Shown in pieces: positions 14,738 to 22,878 of a DNA stretch of 30,799 bases (within the stretch, counting starts at the first letter, position 1; each line of letters starts with the position of its first letter). Below the pieces are notes generated by a model. That model was not told the origin of the DNA and did not search any database. It saw only the letters and a program-made list of their open reading frames with translations. This DNA comes from JAVBNC01 sp031551765. GTDB taxonomy: Bacteria > Desulfobacterota > Desulfovibrionia > Desulfovibrionales > Desulfovibrionaceae. A program made the translations under genes and the position numbers. Where the stretch lies: assembly GCA_031551765.1 (NCBI GenBank), contig JAVBNC010000044.1:1-30799 (forward strand). Direction: 5' to 3'.

Positions 14738-14823
14738 CCCTGATAAAGTTTTTTGGAAAAAGGGAGGAGGTCCGGAGGAGGGGGAAAAACATTTTTACAA
14801 AAAAGGTTTTTCCCCTCCTCCGG
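14738..14823 (-). terminator. Terminator repeat after moaA
   Basis: On the minus strand after moaA, a hairpin at 14823-14772 (CCGGAGGAGGGG with A/T-rich inner arms around TTTTTTGTAAAAA, closing CCCCTCCTCCGG) is followed by a tail CTCCCTTTTTCC, AAAAAACTTTATCAGGG. This tail matches the one following the 13344 hairpin. It probably limits transcription from moaA into the MOSC-MogA gene. Confidence 0.75.
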
Positions 14824-14847
14824 GCGTCGCGCCTCCACCCGCCAAAA

Positions 14848-15834
14848 TCAGCCGCCGACGTTGCGCATGAAAAACGAAGGAACCGTGCCCTGCGCGGCGG
14901 CAAAAGCGTGGCCGTCCAGCTTGGCGCGCGTGGTTTCGCGCACGGTTTTTCCCAGGTCCGCATCGGACACCCCTGCGCGCAGCGGCGTTTTGAGATCAAC
15001 GCCGTGCTGGTGGTGCAGACAGGTCTTCAAGAATCCGGCGGCGGTCAGGCGCAGCCTGTTGCAGCGGTGGCAAAAAGCGTGGCTGAGCGCGTTGATGAAG
15101 CCCAAGCTCCCCGGATAGCCCGCCACGCTCATGCATTCCGCCGGGCCGTTGCCTGTGGCGCGGGAGAGGGGCGTCATGGGACCCAGGGCCGCTTCCAGGG
15201 CGGCTTTGACCTCGTCACCGGGAATGCCCTGATACTCGCTGCCCGTGCCTACAGGCATCAGCTCGATGAAGCGCACCTGCCAGCCCCGTTCCAGGCCGAA
15301 ACGCGCCAGGGGCAGCAGTTCCGCCTCGTTGACGTTGCGCAGGGGCACCACGTTGATTTTGACCCGCAAGCCCGTCCCCCCGGCCTGGTCCATGGCTTCC
15401 AGAATGTCTTCAACCCGCGCGCCGCCGCGGGTGACGCGGACAAAAGTCTCTTGGGACAGGGCGTTCAGGCTGAAGGTGACACTGTCCAGGCCCGCGTCGG
15501 CCAGCTCGGGGAGCAGGGGCGGCAACAGAAGGCCGTTGGTGGTCAGAGTTACGCTATCCACGCCGGGCAGGGCTTTCAGGGTGCGGATGAAACCGGACGC
15601 GCCCTTGCGGCACAGGGGTTCGCCGCCGGTGATTTTGTAGCGGCGCACGCCCAGGCCCGCCATGACACGGCAGAGGCGCAGAATTTCCTCGTAGCGCAGG
15701 ATATCCTTGTGCTCCATGTGCGGCGCGCCTTCCGCGGGCATGCAGTACAGGCAGCGGAAGGGGCAGCGGTCCGTGATGGAAACGCGCAGATAGTCGATGC
15801 GGCGGCCCTGGCCGTCAAAGAGTTCCCCGTCCAT
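14848..15834 (-). CDS. moaA: GTP 3',8-cyclase MoaA
   Basis: The 328-residue radical SAM enzyme starts Mo-cofactor synthesis from GTP together with MoaC. C24, C28 and C31 (CPFRCLYC) bind the SAM cluster. ITGGEPL is the usual SAM-interacting motif. The second cluster ligands are in FCHRCNRLRLTAAGFLKTC. The protein ends in GG, the functional C-terminus of MoaA. Length is normal (about 330). Its ATG lies two bases after the moaC stop, so moaC-moaA are coupled. Confidence 0.95.
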   Translation of the reverse strand: MDGELFDGQGRRIDYLRVSITDRCPFRCLYCMPAEGAPHMEHKDILRYEEILRLCRVMAGLGVRRYKITGGEPLCRKGASGFIRTLKALPGVDSVTLTTNGLLLPPLLPELADAGLDSVTFSLNALSQETFVRVTRGGARVEDILEAMDQAGGTGLRVKINVVPLRNVNEAELLPLARFGLERGWQVRFIELMPVGTGSEYQGIPGDEVKAALEAALGPMTPLSRATGNGPAECMSVAGYPGSLGFINALSHAFCHRCNRLRLTAAGFLKTCLHHQHGVDLKTPLRAGVSDADLGKTVRETTRAKLDGHAFAAAQGTVPSFFMRNVGG

Positions 15835-15836
15835 GC

Positions 15837-16316
15837 TCAGGGCTCCGCGTGGCCGGGGGCGCGGTACGGACCGCTTTTACCGCCGGTCTTTTCCAGCAGG
15901 CGTATGCCGTGGATTTCCATGCCCTTGTCCATGCCCTTGCACATGTCGTAGACCGTGAGCAGGGCCACGGAAACGCCGGTCAGGGCTTCCATTTCCACGC
16001 CGGTGGGGCCTTTGGTTTTCACCGCGCAGGTGGCGGTAATTTCGTTCTCGCCCAGCTCCAGCACCACGCGGCAGCCGGTAAGCGGCAGGGGATGGCAGAG
16101 CGGGATAAGATCCGCCGTGCGCTTGGCGCCCATGATGCCCGCCAGCTGGGCCACGGAAAGCACGTCGCCCTTGGCCGCCGTGTGTTGGCGCACCGCTTCC
16201 AGAATGCGCGGGTTGACGCGGATACGGCCTTCGGCCACGGCTTTGCGTTCCGTGTCGGCCTTTTCCGAGACGTCCACCATCAGGGCGTTGCCGCTTTCAT
16301 CGATATGCGAGGACAT
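15837..16316 (-). CDS. moaC: Cyclic pyranopterin monophosphate synthase MoaC
   Basis: The 159-residue protein matches MoaC, which converts the MoaA product into cyclic pyranopterin monophosphate. Diagnostic pieces are LIPLCHPLPL, the KGPTGVEMEALTG stretch and VYDMCKGMDKGM. The ATG at 16316 has GAGAGG eight bases upstream; a further ATG at 16337 overlaps the preceding stop and has no such site. It follows the FmdE-MoeA gene by 17 bases in the same operon. Confidence 0.95.
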   Translation of the reverse strand: MSSHIDESGNALMVDVSEKADTERKAVAEGRIRVNPRILEAVRQHTAAKGDVLSVAQLAGIMGAKRTADLIPLCHPLPLTGCRVVLELGENEITATCAVKTKGPTGVEMEALTGVSVALLTVYDMCKGMDKGMEIHGIRLLEKTGGKSGPYRAPGHAEP

Positions 16317-16333
16317 GGTTTCCTCTCCGCGCG

Positions 16334-17968
16334 TCATTTAAGGAAAAAGCACTTGGGCCAGGAGCAGACCTTGCAGCCCATGCAGAACCCGCCTTCGCCC
16401 AGCGCGGCCAGTTCCGGCCTGGTGACGCGCCGCCCGGCCAGCAGGCGCGGCAGCAGCGCATCGAACAGCGTGGTTTTGGAATACAGCGCGCAGGCCGGGA
16501 CGCCCAGCACCTGCATGGCCGCGAAACCGTCCCGCGCGGGCATCAGGCCCGCCAGGCTCATGGTGCCGGGCAACACGGGCGCGCCGTAAACAAAATCGGT
16601 AAGGCCCGCTTCCAGCAGGGCGGCGCGGGTGACGTCGCCGGGGTCCACGGAAAGTCCGCCCGTGGTTATCAACAGGTCCACGCCCGCCGCGCGGATTTCT
16701 TCAATGGCCCGTTGCAGGTGGGCCTTGTCGTCCGGCGCGATGGCGCTTTTGACTACTGTACAGCGCAATTGCTCCACCTTGGCGGAGATGATCGGGATGA
16801 ACTTGTCCTGGACCAGGCCCTGGAAAACCTCGGTGCCGGTGACCAGAATGCCCACTTTGGCCCGGCGCAGCGGGGCGATGGAGAAAAGCGGCTTGTCCAG
16901 CACGCTGAGGGCCTCCGCAAAGCCGCCCTGGCTGATGTACAGGGGAACGACCCTGGTGCCGGCCACTTCCGAGCCTTCCTCGACCAGGAGGCCGTCCTGC
17001 CGGGTGGCGGCCATGACGTCCGGCACCATGTTGAAGGCCAGCAGCCGGGCCCGGTCCAGGGTGAACAAACCGTCCACGGCGGCCCGGAAATTGATTTTGC
17101 CCTCTTTGGGCGGCAGGCTGAAGACGATGTTTTCACCGGCCATGCGTTTGGCAAAGGCCTCGACTCCGGCGTTTTCATGCACGAACCCTTCCGCGTCGCC
17201 GTCCACCACGGCCACTTCAAAGCGGCCCATCTGCTGCAGGCGGCAGAGATCCCCCGCGCTGATGGTCTGCCCCGCTCTGACGGCCGGTCCTTTGGACTCG
17301 CCGGGAAAAATTTGCGTCATGTCGTGCAGAGCGGTTTTGCCCACGGCTTCCGCCACCGGCACCACACGCTTGCGGGGCGCAGGGGCGCTCTCCGCGCCGT
17401 TCAGAGGGGTGTAGGGCGCTTCGCCCTGGCAGCCGCGGCACAGGGGGCCGTCGTTCACGGGAAAGGCTTCCCCGCAGCGGGGGCAGGTTGCCACGTCGCC
17501 CATGTGGGAGTGGCGTAGAAAACGCGCCTGGATCTGAATGGGCGCCATGGAACAAACGCTGTCCCCGGCCGTTTCTATTTCCCGCAGCAAGAGGGCTTCG
17601 TCCTGGTCCTTTTTGGCTTTTGTCTTCAGGAACCAGGCGGAAAGCTCCGGAAAGGCCGCCAGCTTTTCCACGTCCACATGCACCCGGACCCCCTGGCCAC
17701 TGTACTTGTCATACAGGGACACGGCATAGCGGCCCAGGTTGACCACCTTCATCCAGTTGTTCCCGGCGCTGCAGGGGGTGAGCAGCTGCACGGCGTCCGG
17801 CAGGCACTTCTTGCTTTCCACCACCGCTTCGAACAGCGTGCCTTCAGGCAGCGCCGCCCGGGCCATGGCCACCATGTAGCCGCCCAACAGCAGGCCTGGG
17901 GCGGGATAACTGTGGAATTCCGCTGCCTTGCGCTTGAATTCCTCAAACGTGTAGGGACCTATATTCAT
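16334..17968 (-). CDS. FmdE domain-MoeA-like fusion protein (molybdopterin-binding)
   Basis: The 544-residue protein starts with an FmdE-type domain (about 1-160; FHSYPAPGLLLGGYM and the C-rich LLTPCSAGNNW). A zinc ribbon follows (C162, C165, C177, C180). The second half is a MoeA/MoCF-type molybdopterin-binding region, with VGILVTGTEV and LLITTGGLSVDPGDVT. The end, CMGCKVCSWPKC, may bind a metal or Fe-S cluster. MoeA inserts Mo into adenylylated molybdopterin; whether this protein does so or has a regulatory or storage role is uncertain. The ATG at 17968 is chosen because AGAGGG stands seven bases upstream. It heads the moaC-moaA operon and is divergent from the GntR gene. A full-length separate moeA is not in the window. 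Confidence 0.82.
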   Translation of the reverse strand: MNIGPYTFEEFKRKAAEFHSYPAPGLLLGGYMVAMARAALPEGTLFEAVVESKKCLPDAVQLLTPCSAGNNWMKVVNLGRYAVSLYDKYSGQGVRVHVDVEKLAAFPELSAWFLKTKAKKDQDEALLLREIETAGDSVCSMAPIQIQARFLRHSHMGDVATCPRCGEAFPVNDGPLCRGCQGEAPYTPLNGAESAPAPRKRVVPVAEAVGKTALHDMTQIFPGESKGPAVRAGQTISAGDLCRLQQMGRFEVAVVDGDAEGFVHENAGVEAFAKRMAGENIVFSLPPKEGKINFRAAVDGLFTLDRARLLAFNMVPDVMAATRQDGLLVEEGSEVAGTRVVPLYISQGGFAEALSVLDKPLFSIAPLRRAKVGILVTGTEVFQGLVQDKFIPIISAKVEQLRCTVVKSAIAPDDKAHLQRAIEEIRAAGVDLLITTGGLSVDPGDVTRAALLEAGLTDFVYGAPVLPGTMSLAGLMPARDGFAAMQVLGVPACALYSKTTLFDALLPRLLAGRRVTRPELAALGEGGFCMGCKVCSWPKCFFLK

Positions 17969-18017
17969 GCATAACCCTCTTGGCGCGGCGGGGTGTACGA
18001 ACAGCACGCATGGCTGC

Positions 18018-18028
18018 TGTATACGTGG
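18018..18028. promoter_or_regulatory. GTATAC-centred site upstream of the FmdE-MoeA operon
   Basis: TGTATACGTGG shares its core TGTATAC with the palindrome between modA and the XRE-PBP regulator (GTGTATACAC). It is 50 bases upstream of the operon start. It could be a weaker site for the same regulator, but the match is short. Confidence 0.25.
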
Positions 18029-18166
18029 AGAAGCCCGTGCTTAGCAAGGCCGGGAGCCCTGGTCAAACCGCAGCAAAAATTTTCCGGACGCTGCGCCCTC
18101 TTGCGACATATTTTCCCCGGCACTGTTTCATATACTTGAAAGTAGCAGGGCTTGCATGTAAACCTA

Positions 18167-18925
18167 ATGATTATGAATGCAGCACTTACTCCGGACTTTT
18201 CGCTGCGCAAGCGGCAAAGCCTGCCAGAAGAACTCGCGGAAGTCATTATCCGCCGCATTGAGGCGGGGGAATTCAAGCCCGGCGATGTCCTGCCCCCGGA
18301 ACAGGCACTGGCGGACACTTTTAAAGTGAGCCGCACCGTGGTGCGCGAAGCGTTGGCCCGTCTGAAATATGAAGGGCTTATTCAGTCCAAGCGCGGCAGC
18401 GGCCCCATTGTGTGCAAAGCCGCAGCGCCGAGAAATTTCAGCCTGAATCTGGAGTCGCTCTCCCAGGACGAGTGGCTGCGCTTCATCGAGTTCCGCATTG
18501 TCATGGAAGGGGAGGCGGCGGCCATGGCGGCCGTGCGCCGCAGCCCGCAGCAGCTGGGCCAGCTGGCCGTGTACCTGGACCAGATGCGCCAGGCCATTGA
18601 GGACAACAATTCCGGCACGGAGCCCGATTATCTGTTCCACTGCCTTATCGCCGACTCCGGCGGAAACGAGTACCTGGGAGAGTTCGCCAAATTTATCTCC
18701 GCCAAAATCTGGCTGGGCGTGTACAGAGCCCGCTGGCTCTCCAACCAGGTTCGCGATCAGGCGGATCTGGTGCTGGAAGAGCACCGCGCCACCTATCTGG
18801 CCATAGAGGCGGCGGACCCGCAAAAAGCCCGGGAAGCGGCCCAGCGGCATCTGTTCAACAGCGCGGCCCGCCAGGGCCTGACCGTGGACAAACGCTTTCT
18901 CTGCCACAACCTGGCTTCTTCCTGA
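18167..18925 (+). CDS. GntR-family (FCD/FadR-type) transcriptional regulator
   Basis: The 252-residue regulator has an N-terminal winged helix (about 15-80; GDVLPPEQALADTFKVSRTV, VREALARLKYEGLI) and a C-terminal FCD domain. The usual metal-ligand histidines appear in FHCLIA, EEHRATYLAI and QRHLFNSA. FCD regulators normally sense carboxylates such as lactate, glycolate, malate or acyl-CoA. Its position just upstream of, and parallel to, the sucCD-glcDF-transporter cluster suggests that it controls it. The start is uncertain: ATG at 18167 or 18173 (or TTG at 18152), none with a strong ribosome binding site. Confidence 0.87.
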   Translation: MIMNAALTPDFSLRKRQSLPEELAEVIIRRIEAGEFKPGDVLPPEQALADTFKVSRTVVREALARLKYEGLIQSKRGSGPIVCKAAAPRNFSLNLESLSQDEWLRFIEFRIVMEGEAAAMAAVRRSPQQLGQLAVYLDQMRQAIEDNNSGTEPDYLFHCLIADSGGNEYLGEFAKFISAKIWLGVYRARWLSNQVRDQADLVLEEHRATYLAIEAADPQKAREAAQRHLFNSAARQGLTVDKRFLCHNLASS

Positions 18926-18976
18926 CCTGCTTTCGGCGCTATTATTTAAAATGTAATTACAGATAGATATGCATAT

Positions 18977-18987
18977 TTGTCATACAA
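18977..18987. promoter_or_regulatory. Candidate GntR/FCD operator
   Basis: TTGTCATACAA is a perfect inverted repeat around CAT and fits the GntR-family consensus TNGTNNNACNA. It lies about 90 bases upstream of the sucCD promoter and 51 bases past the regulator gene. A second consensus match, TTGTCGGACTA, is at 21341-21351 upstream of glcD. Confidence 0.45.
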
Positions 18988-19073
18988 TCATATAATCTTA
19001 TATAATTTTTCCACCCTTTAGCATAATTGCAGTAACCACTCAGTATCACACAATATTTTTTCAGAAAAAGCCA

Positions 19074-19102
19074 TTGACGCTGCCCATGGTTTCGGCTAGT
19101 CT
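19074..19102 (+). promoter_or_regulatory. Sigma-70 promoter of sucCD
   Basis: TTGACG (19074-19079) and TAGTCT (19097-19102) are separated by 17 bases, with AT-rich DNA upstream that could act as an UP element. Transcription would start near 19109. Confidence 0.55.
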
Positions 19103-19235
19103 GTTCCTTTCAGATTTGTGCGTTTTGTCCGGCGCCGCCTCGGGCGGAATCGCGCTCCGCATGCCGGCGACCGGCGTATCCAGCATTTTGGCCCCACTCA
19201 TTCTGAGCAACAGGTATCATCAGACAGGAGTACCA

Positions 19236-20405
19236 ATGAACATTCATGAGTACCAAGCCAAGCAACTTTTGGCTGCTTACGGCATCCCCGTTCCCAAAGG
19301 CGGGGTGGCGAACACGGTGGAGGAAGCCCTCCAAGCGGCGAAAGCCCTGCCCGGCCCCGTCTGGGTTGTGAAAGCCCAGATCCACGCCGGCGGCCGGGGC
19401 AAAGGCGGCGGCGTCAAAGTCTGCAAAAGCATGACGGAAGTGGAAGCCGCGGCCAAAGCCATTCTGGGCATGCAGCTCGTCACCCACCAGACCGGGCCGG
19501 AAGGCAAGAAAGTCCACAAAGTCTGGGTGGAAGACGGCACCAAGATCGCCCGCGAACTGTATGTCGCCATCGTGCTGGACCGCGGCGCGGAATGCCTGAC
19601 CGTCATGGCTTCTCCTGACGGCGGCATGGACATTGAAGAAGTGGCGGAAAAGCACCCTGAGCGCATTTTCACCACCCGCCTGGACGGCGCCCACCAGATC
19701 TGGCCCCACCAGGCCCGCAAGCTCTTTTTCGGCTGCGGCCTTACCCCGCAGCAGGTGGGCCAGGGCGTGGCCTTTGTGACCAACCTGGTGCGCCTGTGCG
19801 TTGAAAAAGACGCCACCCAGGTGGAAATCAACCCCTTGGCAGTCACCGAGGAAGGCAACCTGGTGGCCCTGGACGCCAAGCTCAATTTTGACGAAAGCGC
19901 GCTGAAGCGCCACCCGGACATCGCCGCCCTGGAAGACCCGGAAGAGGCCGACCCGCTGGAGCGCAAAGCGGCCGCCCTGGGCGTGAACTACGTGCGCCTG
20001 AACGGCTACGTGGGCACTATGGTCAACGGCGCGGGCCTGGCCATGGCCACCATGGACGCCATCAAGCAGGCCGGGGCCGAACCCGCCAACTTTCTGGACG
20101 CGGGCGGCGGCGCCAGCGTGGAAATGGTGAGCAAGGGCTTTGAAGTCATGCTCTCCGACCCCAACGTGCGCGGCGTGCTCATCAACATTTTCGGCGGCAT
20201 CCTGCGCTGCGACATCGTGGCGGAAGGCGTTGTCCAGGCCGCGAAAAACCTGAAAATGACCCTGCCCGTCGTCATCCGCATGGAAGGCACCAACGTGGAA
20301 GCGGGCCGCCGCATCATCAACGAATGCGGGCTCAACTTCACCGCGGCGGCGTCCATGAGCGAAGCGGCGCGCCTTATCACCGAAAAGACGAAAGGGGTTG
20401 CATAA
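19236..20405 (+). CDS. sucC: Succinate-CoA ligase-type beta subunit (ADP-forming)
   Basis: The 389-residue protein matches SucC (Escherichia coli 388). It has an N-terminal ATP-grasp domain (MNIHEYQAKQLLAAYGIPVP; KAQIHAGGRGKGGGVK, residues about 45-60) and a C-terminal CoA-ligase domain (NIFGGILRCDIVAEG). With SucD it interconverts a carboxylate, normally succinate, with its CoA thioester at the cost or gain of ATP. The ATG at 19236 follows AGGAG by five bases; the longer open frame from 19074 begins in the promoter. Placement in a catabolic cluster with its own regulator leaves open that the acid is not succinate; SucCD-like ligases for sulfoacetate are a known precedent. Confidence 0.9.
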   Translation: MNIHEYQAKQLLAAYGIPVPKGGVANTVEEALQAAKALPGPVWVVKAQIHAGGRGKGGGVKVCKSMTEVEAAAKAILGMQLVTHQTGPEGKKVHKVWVEDGTKIARELYVAIVLDRGAECLTVMASPDGGMDIEEVAEKHPERIFTTRLDGAHQIWPHQARKLFFGCGLTPQQVGQGVAFVTNLVRLCVEKDATQVEINPLAVTEEGNLVALDAKLNFDESALKRHPDIAALEDPEEADPLERKAAALGVNYVRLNGYVGTMVNGAGLAMATMDAIKQAGAEPANFLDAGGGASVEMVSKGFEVMLSDPNVRGVLINIFGGILRCDIVAEGVVQAAKNLKMTLPVVIRMEGTNVEAGRRIINECGLNFTAAASMSEAARLITEKTKGVA

Positions 20406-21280
20406 TGAGCATCCTGGTCAATGAAAAAACCCGCGTGGTTGTGCAGGGCCTTACCGGCAAAGAAGGCATGTTCCATGCCCAGCAGATGATAGAGTACGGC
20501 ACCAAAGTGGTGGCCGGCGTCACCCCCGGTAAAGGCGGCCAGACCGTCTTGGGCGTGCCGGTGTTCAACACCGTGGAAGAAGCGGTCAAAGAGACCGGCG
20601 CGGATACCAGCGTCGTGTTCGTGCCTTCCGCCGGTTCCGCGGACTCCGCCTGCGAAGCCTCTTCCGCCGGCATCAAGCTGGTGGTGCTGATCACCGAGCA
20701 CATCCCCGTGCTGGACATGGTGCGCGCCAAAGCCGTGCTCAACGCCAACGGTACCCACCTGATCGGACCCAACTGCCCCGGCATCATCAGCCCGGGCAAG
20801 TGCAAAATCGGGATCATGCCCGGCTATATCCACAAGCAGGGCGGCGTGGGCCTTATCAGCCGTTCCGGCACGCTCACGTACGAAGCCGTGCACCAGCTCA
20901 CCACCGCCGGGCTGGGCCAGAGCACCTGCATCGGCATCGGCGGCGACCCCGTGCCGGGCCTGAAGTTCATCGACCTGCTCAAGATGTTCCGGGACGACCC
21001 GGAAACCGAAGCGGTCTGCGTGCTGGGTGAAATCGGCGGCGACAATGAAGAAAAGGCCGCCGCCTACATCAAGGAAACCAAGTATCCCAAGCCGGTGTTC
21101 GGCTTCATCGCCGGCCTGACCGCCCCTCCGGGCAAGCGCATGGGCCATGCGGGCGCCATCATCAGCGGCTCCAAGGGCCGGGGCGAGGACAAAATCGCCG
21201 CCATGGAGGCCGCCAACATTACCGTCATCAAAGAACTGGGACGGTTCGGCGAAGTGGTGGCCGCCACCCTGAAAAAATAA
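20405..21280 (+). CDS. sucD: Succinate-CoA ligase-type alpha subunit
   Basis: The 291-residue protein matches SucD (Escherichia coli 289). The CoA-binding Rossmann part includes VVVQGLTGKEG and GPNCPGIISPGKCKIGIMPG. The phosphorylated histidine is H248 in MGHAGAIISG. The start overlaps the sucC stop by one base (TAATG), guaranteeing coupled synthesis of the two subunits. A hairpin follows seven bases after the stop. Substrate uncertainty is the same as for the beta subunit. Confidence 0.9.
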   Translation: MSILVNEKTRVVVQGLTGKEGMFHAQQMIEYGTKVVAGVTPGKGGQTVLGVPVFNTVEEAVKETGADTSVVFVPSAGSADSACEASSAGIKLVVLITEHIPVLDMVRAKAVLNANGTHLIGPNCPGIISPGKCKIGIMPGYIHKQGGVGLISRSGTLTYEAVHQLTTAGLGQSTCIGIGGDPVPGLKFIDLLKMFRDDPETEAVCVLGEIGGDNEEKAAAYIKETKYPKPVFGFIAGLTAPPGKRMGHAGAIISGSKGRGEDKIAAMEAANITVIKELGRFGEVVAATLKK

Positions 21281-21287
21281 CGAACTA

Positions 21288-21317
21288 CACGGGGCGTCGC
21301 GAAAGCGGCGCCCCGTG
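21288..21317 (+). terminator. Hairpin after sucD, weak terminator
   Basis: CACGGGGCG (21288-21296) pairs with CGCCCCGTG (21309-21317). No T-run follows, so termination may be partial, allowing some readthrough into glcD. The remaining bases to 21503 hold a GntR-consensus site (21341-21351) and no gene. Confidence 0.45.
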
Positions 21318-21503
21318 CGCGTTCAAAGGAACGCCCAGCCTTGTCGGACTATCAGACATGCCCGCGTTCCGGGTCATGAGACAGAGAATGACATTTCGGT
21401 AACATAGAGTTATTTCTCTACAAAAGCGTAACGGGCGGGAATCTCTTCCATTACGCGGGCTATGCCCTACCGCCGCAACAGGTTCAGAGCAAAGGAGACA
21501 CGC

Positions 21504-22877
21504 ATGTCCTATGTGACGGCATTGACCCCGGATCATAAAGCCTTTCTACAAAACCTTTTCGGCGATAACGTGAGCTTCGATCCCAAAGTACTCCGGGTTT
21601 ACTCTTCGGACGCAAGCCTGGTCAGCGGCGAGATTTTCGCCATGGTCCGGCCGGATAATACCGCCCAGGTGCAGGAATTCATGCGCTGGGCGGATAAAGA
21701 GCGCGTGGCCGTTCACCCGCGCGGGCGTGGCACCAGCCTTTCCGGGGGCTGCGCGCCCACGGTGCCGGGCATTGTCATTTCCATGCTGGGCATGGACAAA
21801 ATTCTGGACATCTCCACCACGGACTTTGTGGCGGAAGTGGAACCGGGCATCTGCACCGCCACTTTCCAGGCCGCCTGTGAAAAACTGGGGGTGTTCTATC
21901 CCCCGGACCCGGCCAGCAGCAAGGCCACCAGCATAGGCGGCAACGTGGCCACCTGTGCGGGCGGCCTGAAAGCCGTGAAATACGGCGTCACCCGCGACTA
22001 CGTGCTGGGCTGTGAAGTGGTGCTGCCCGGCGGCCAGCTGCTCAAGCTGGGCGGCCGTACTCATAAGGACGTGGTGGGTCTGGACATGACCCGCTTTTTC
22101 GTGGGTTCGGAAGGCACCCTCGGCATCATCACCAAGCTCATCCTCAAGCTGCTGCCCAAGCCGGAAGCCACGGCTTCCGTGCTGGCGGGCTATCCTTCGC
22201 TGGATTCCGCCCTTTCTTCCATGGGCAAGGTGTTCGCGGCGGGCATTCTGCCCATCGCGGTGGAGTTCATGAACGAAACCGTGCTTGACATCTTGAAGCA
22301 GACCGGCGAAACGCCCTGGCCGGAAACGGTCAATTCCCTGCTGCTCTTCCAGATCGACGGCAGCGAAAAAACCGTGCCCCTGGAAATCGCGCGTCTGGCC
22401 GCGCAGCTGGACGACGCGCTGTGGCAAACCCAGGGCGTGGGCGCCAAAGAAGAGAATGTGCTCTGGGCGCACCGCCGCCGGGTTTCCGCCGCTTCCTACG
22501 TCATGGGGCCGGACCGCGTGGGCGGGGACATGGCCGTGCCGCGCGGCAAAATTCTGGAAGCCGTGCGCCACTTTGAGGAAATCGCCAAGAAAAACGGCAA
22601 GAAACTTATCGCGTTCGGCCACGCCGGCGACGGCAACATCCACGCCAACTTGCATTACGACGCTTCCGACCCGGACGACAACGCCAGAACCATGAAAACC
22701 CACCACGAGCTGGACGAAGCCGTGTTGCAGTTCGGCGGCAGCATTTCCGGCGAACACGGGGTGGGCTGTCTGAAAGACGTGGGGCGTCAGCTCGGGGAAG
22801 CGGAACAGGCCATGATGCGCCAGATCCGCAAGGTGTTCGACCCCAACGGGATTCTGAACCCTAACAAGGGGTACTGA
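21504..22877 (+). CDS. glcD: FAD-linked 2-hydroxyacid dehydrogenase, GlcD type
   Basis: The 457-residue flavoprotein belongs to the FAD_binding_4 / GlcD-D-lactate dehydrogenase family. FAD-binding pieces are HPRGRGTSLSGG (71-82) and PPDPASSKATSIGGNVAT (133-150). The C-terminal catalytic region has GHAGDGNIHAN (372-382) and SGEHGVG (415-421). It oxidises a D-2-hydroxyacid (glycolate, D-lactate, D-malate, 2-hydroxyglutarate or sulfolactate are family-level possibilities) to the 2-oxoacid and passes electrons to the partner Fe-S subunit. The ATG at 21504 has GGAG six bases upstream. The transporter downstream points to a dianionic substrate. Confidence 0.87.
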   Translation: MSYVTALTPDHKAFLQNLFGDNVSFDPKVLRVYSSDASLVSGEIFAMVRPDNTAQVQEFMRWADKERVAVHPRGRGTSLSGGCAPTVPGIVISMLGMDKILDISTTDFVAEVEPGICTATFQAACEKLGVFYPPDPASSKATSIGGNVATCAGGLKAVKYGVTRDYVLGCEVVLPGGQLLKLGGRTHKDVVGLDMTRFFVGSEGTLGIITKLILKLLPKPEATASVLAGYPSLDSALSSMGKVFAAGILPIAVEFMNETVLDILKQTGETPWPETVNSLLLFQIDGSEKTVPLEIARLAAQLDDALWQTQGVGAKEENVLWAHRRRVSAASYVMGPDRVGGDMAVPRGKILEAVRHFEEIAKKNGKKLIAFGHAGDGNIHANLHYDASDPDDNARTMKTHHELDEAVLQFGGSISGEHGVGCLKDVGRQLGEAEQAMMRQIRKVFDPNGILNPNKGY

Positions 22878-22878
22878 T

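Larger units (their letters stand above)
18926..19235 (+). other. AT-rich control region and leader of the sucCD operon
   Basis: These 310 bases hold no gene. The first 150 are strikingly AT-rich for this genome. They contain a GntR-type operator candidate and then a sigma-70 promoter. The predicted leader (about 19109-19235) has two small hairpins, CCGCC/GGCGG at 19135-19147 and GCCGG/CCGGC at 19163-19175. AGGAG stands before the sucC start. Confidence 0.55.

Noticed and set aside
18926..19070. Possible tRNA gene or small RNA gene in the AT-rich stretch
   Set aside because: No cloverleaf, no TTCGA-type loop and no hairpin followed by a T-run could be found; the promoter and operator account for the region.
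19074..19235. N-terminal extension of SucC by 54 residues
   Set aside because: The TTG at 19074 is part of the -35 box; SucC proteins begin with MNIHEYQ, and the ATG at 19236 has AGGAG.
19236..21280. Firm assignment of SucCD as a sulfoacetate-CoA ligase
   Set aside because: The sequence alone does not show it: all visible motifs fit ordinary succinate-CoA ligase, and no acylating sulfoacetaldehyde dehydrogenase or sulfite-lyase gene is in the window. It is kept only as a possibility.
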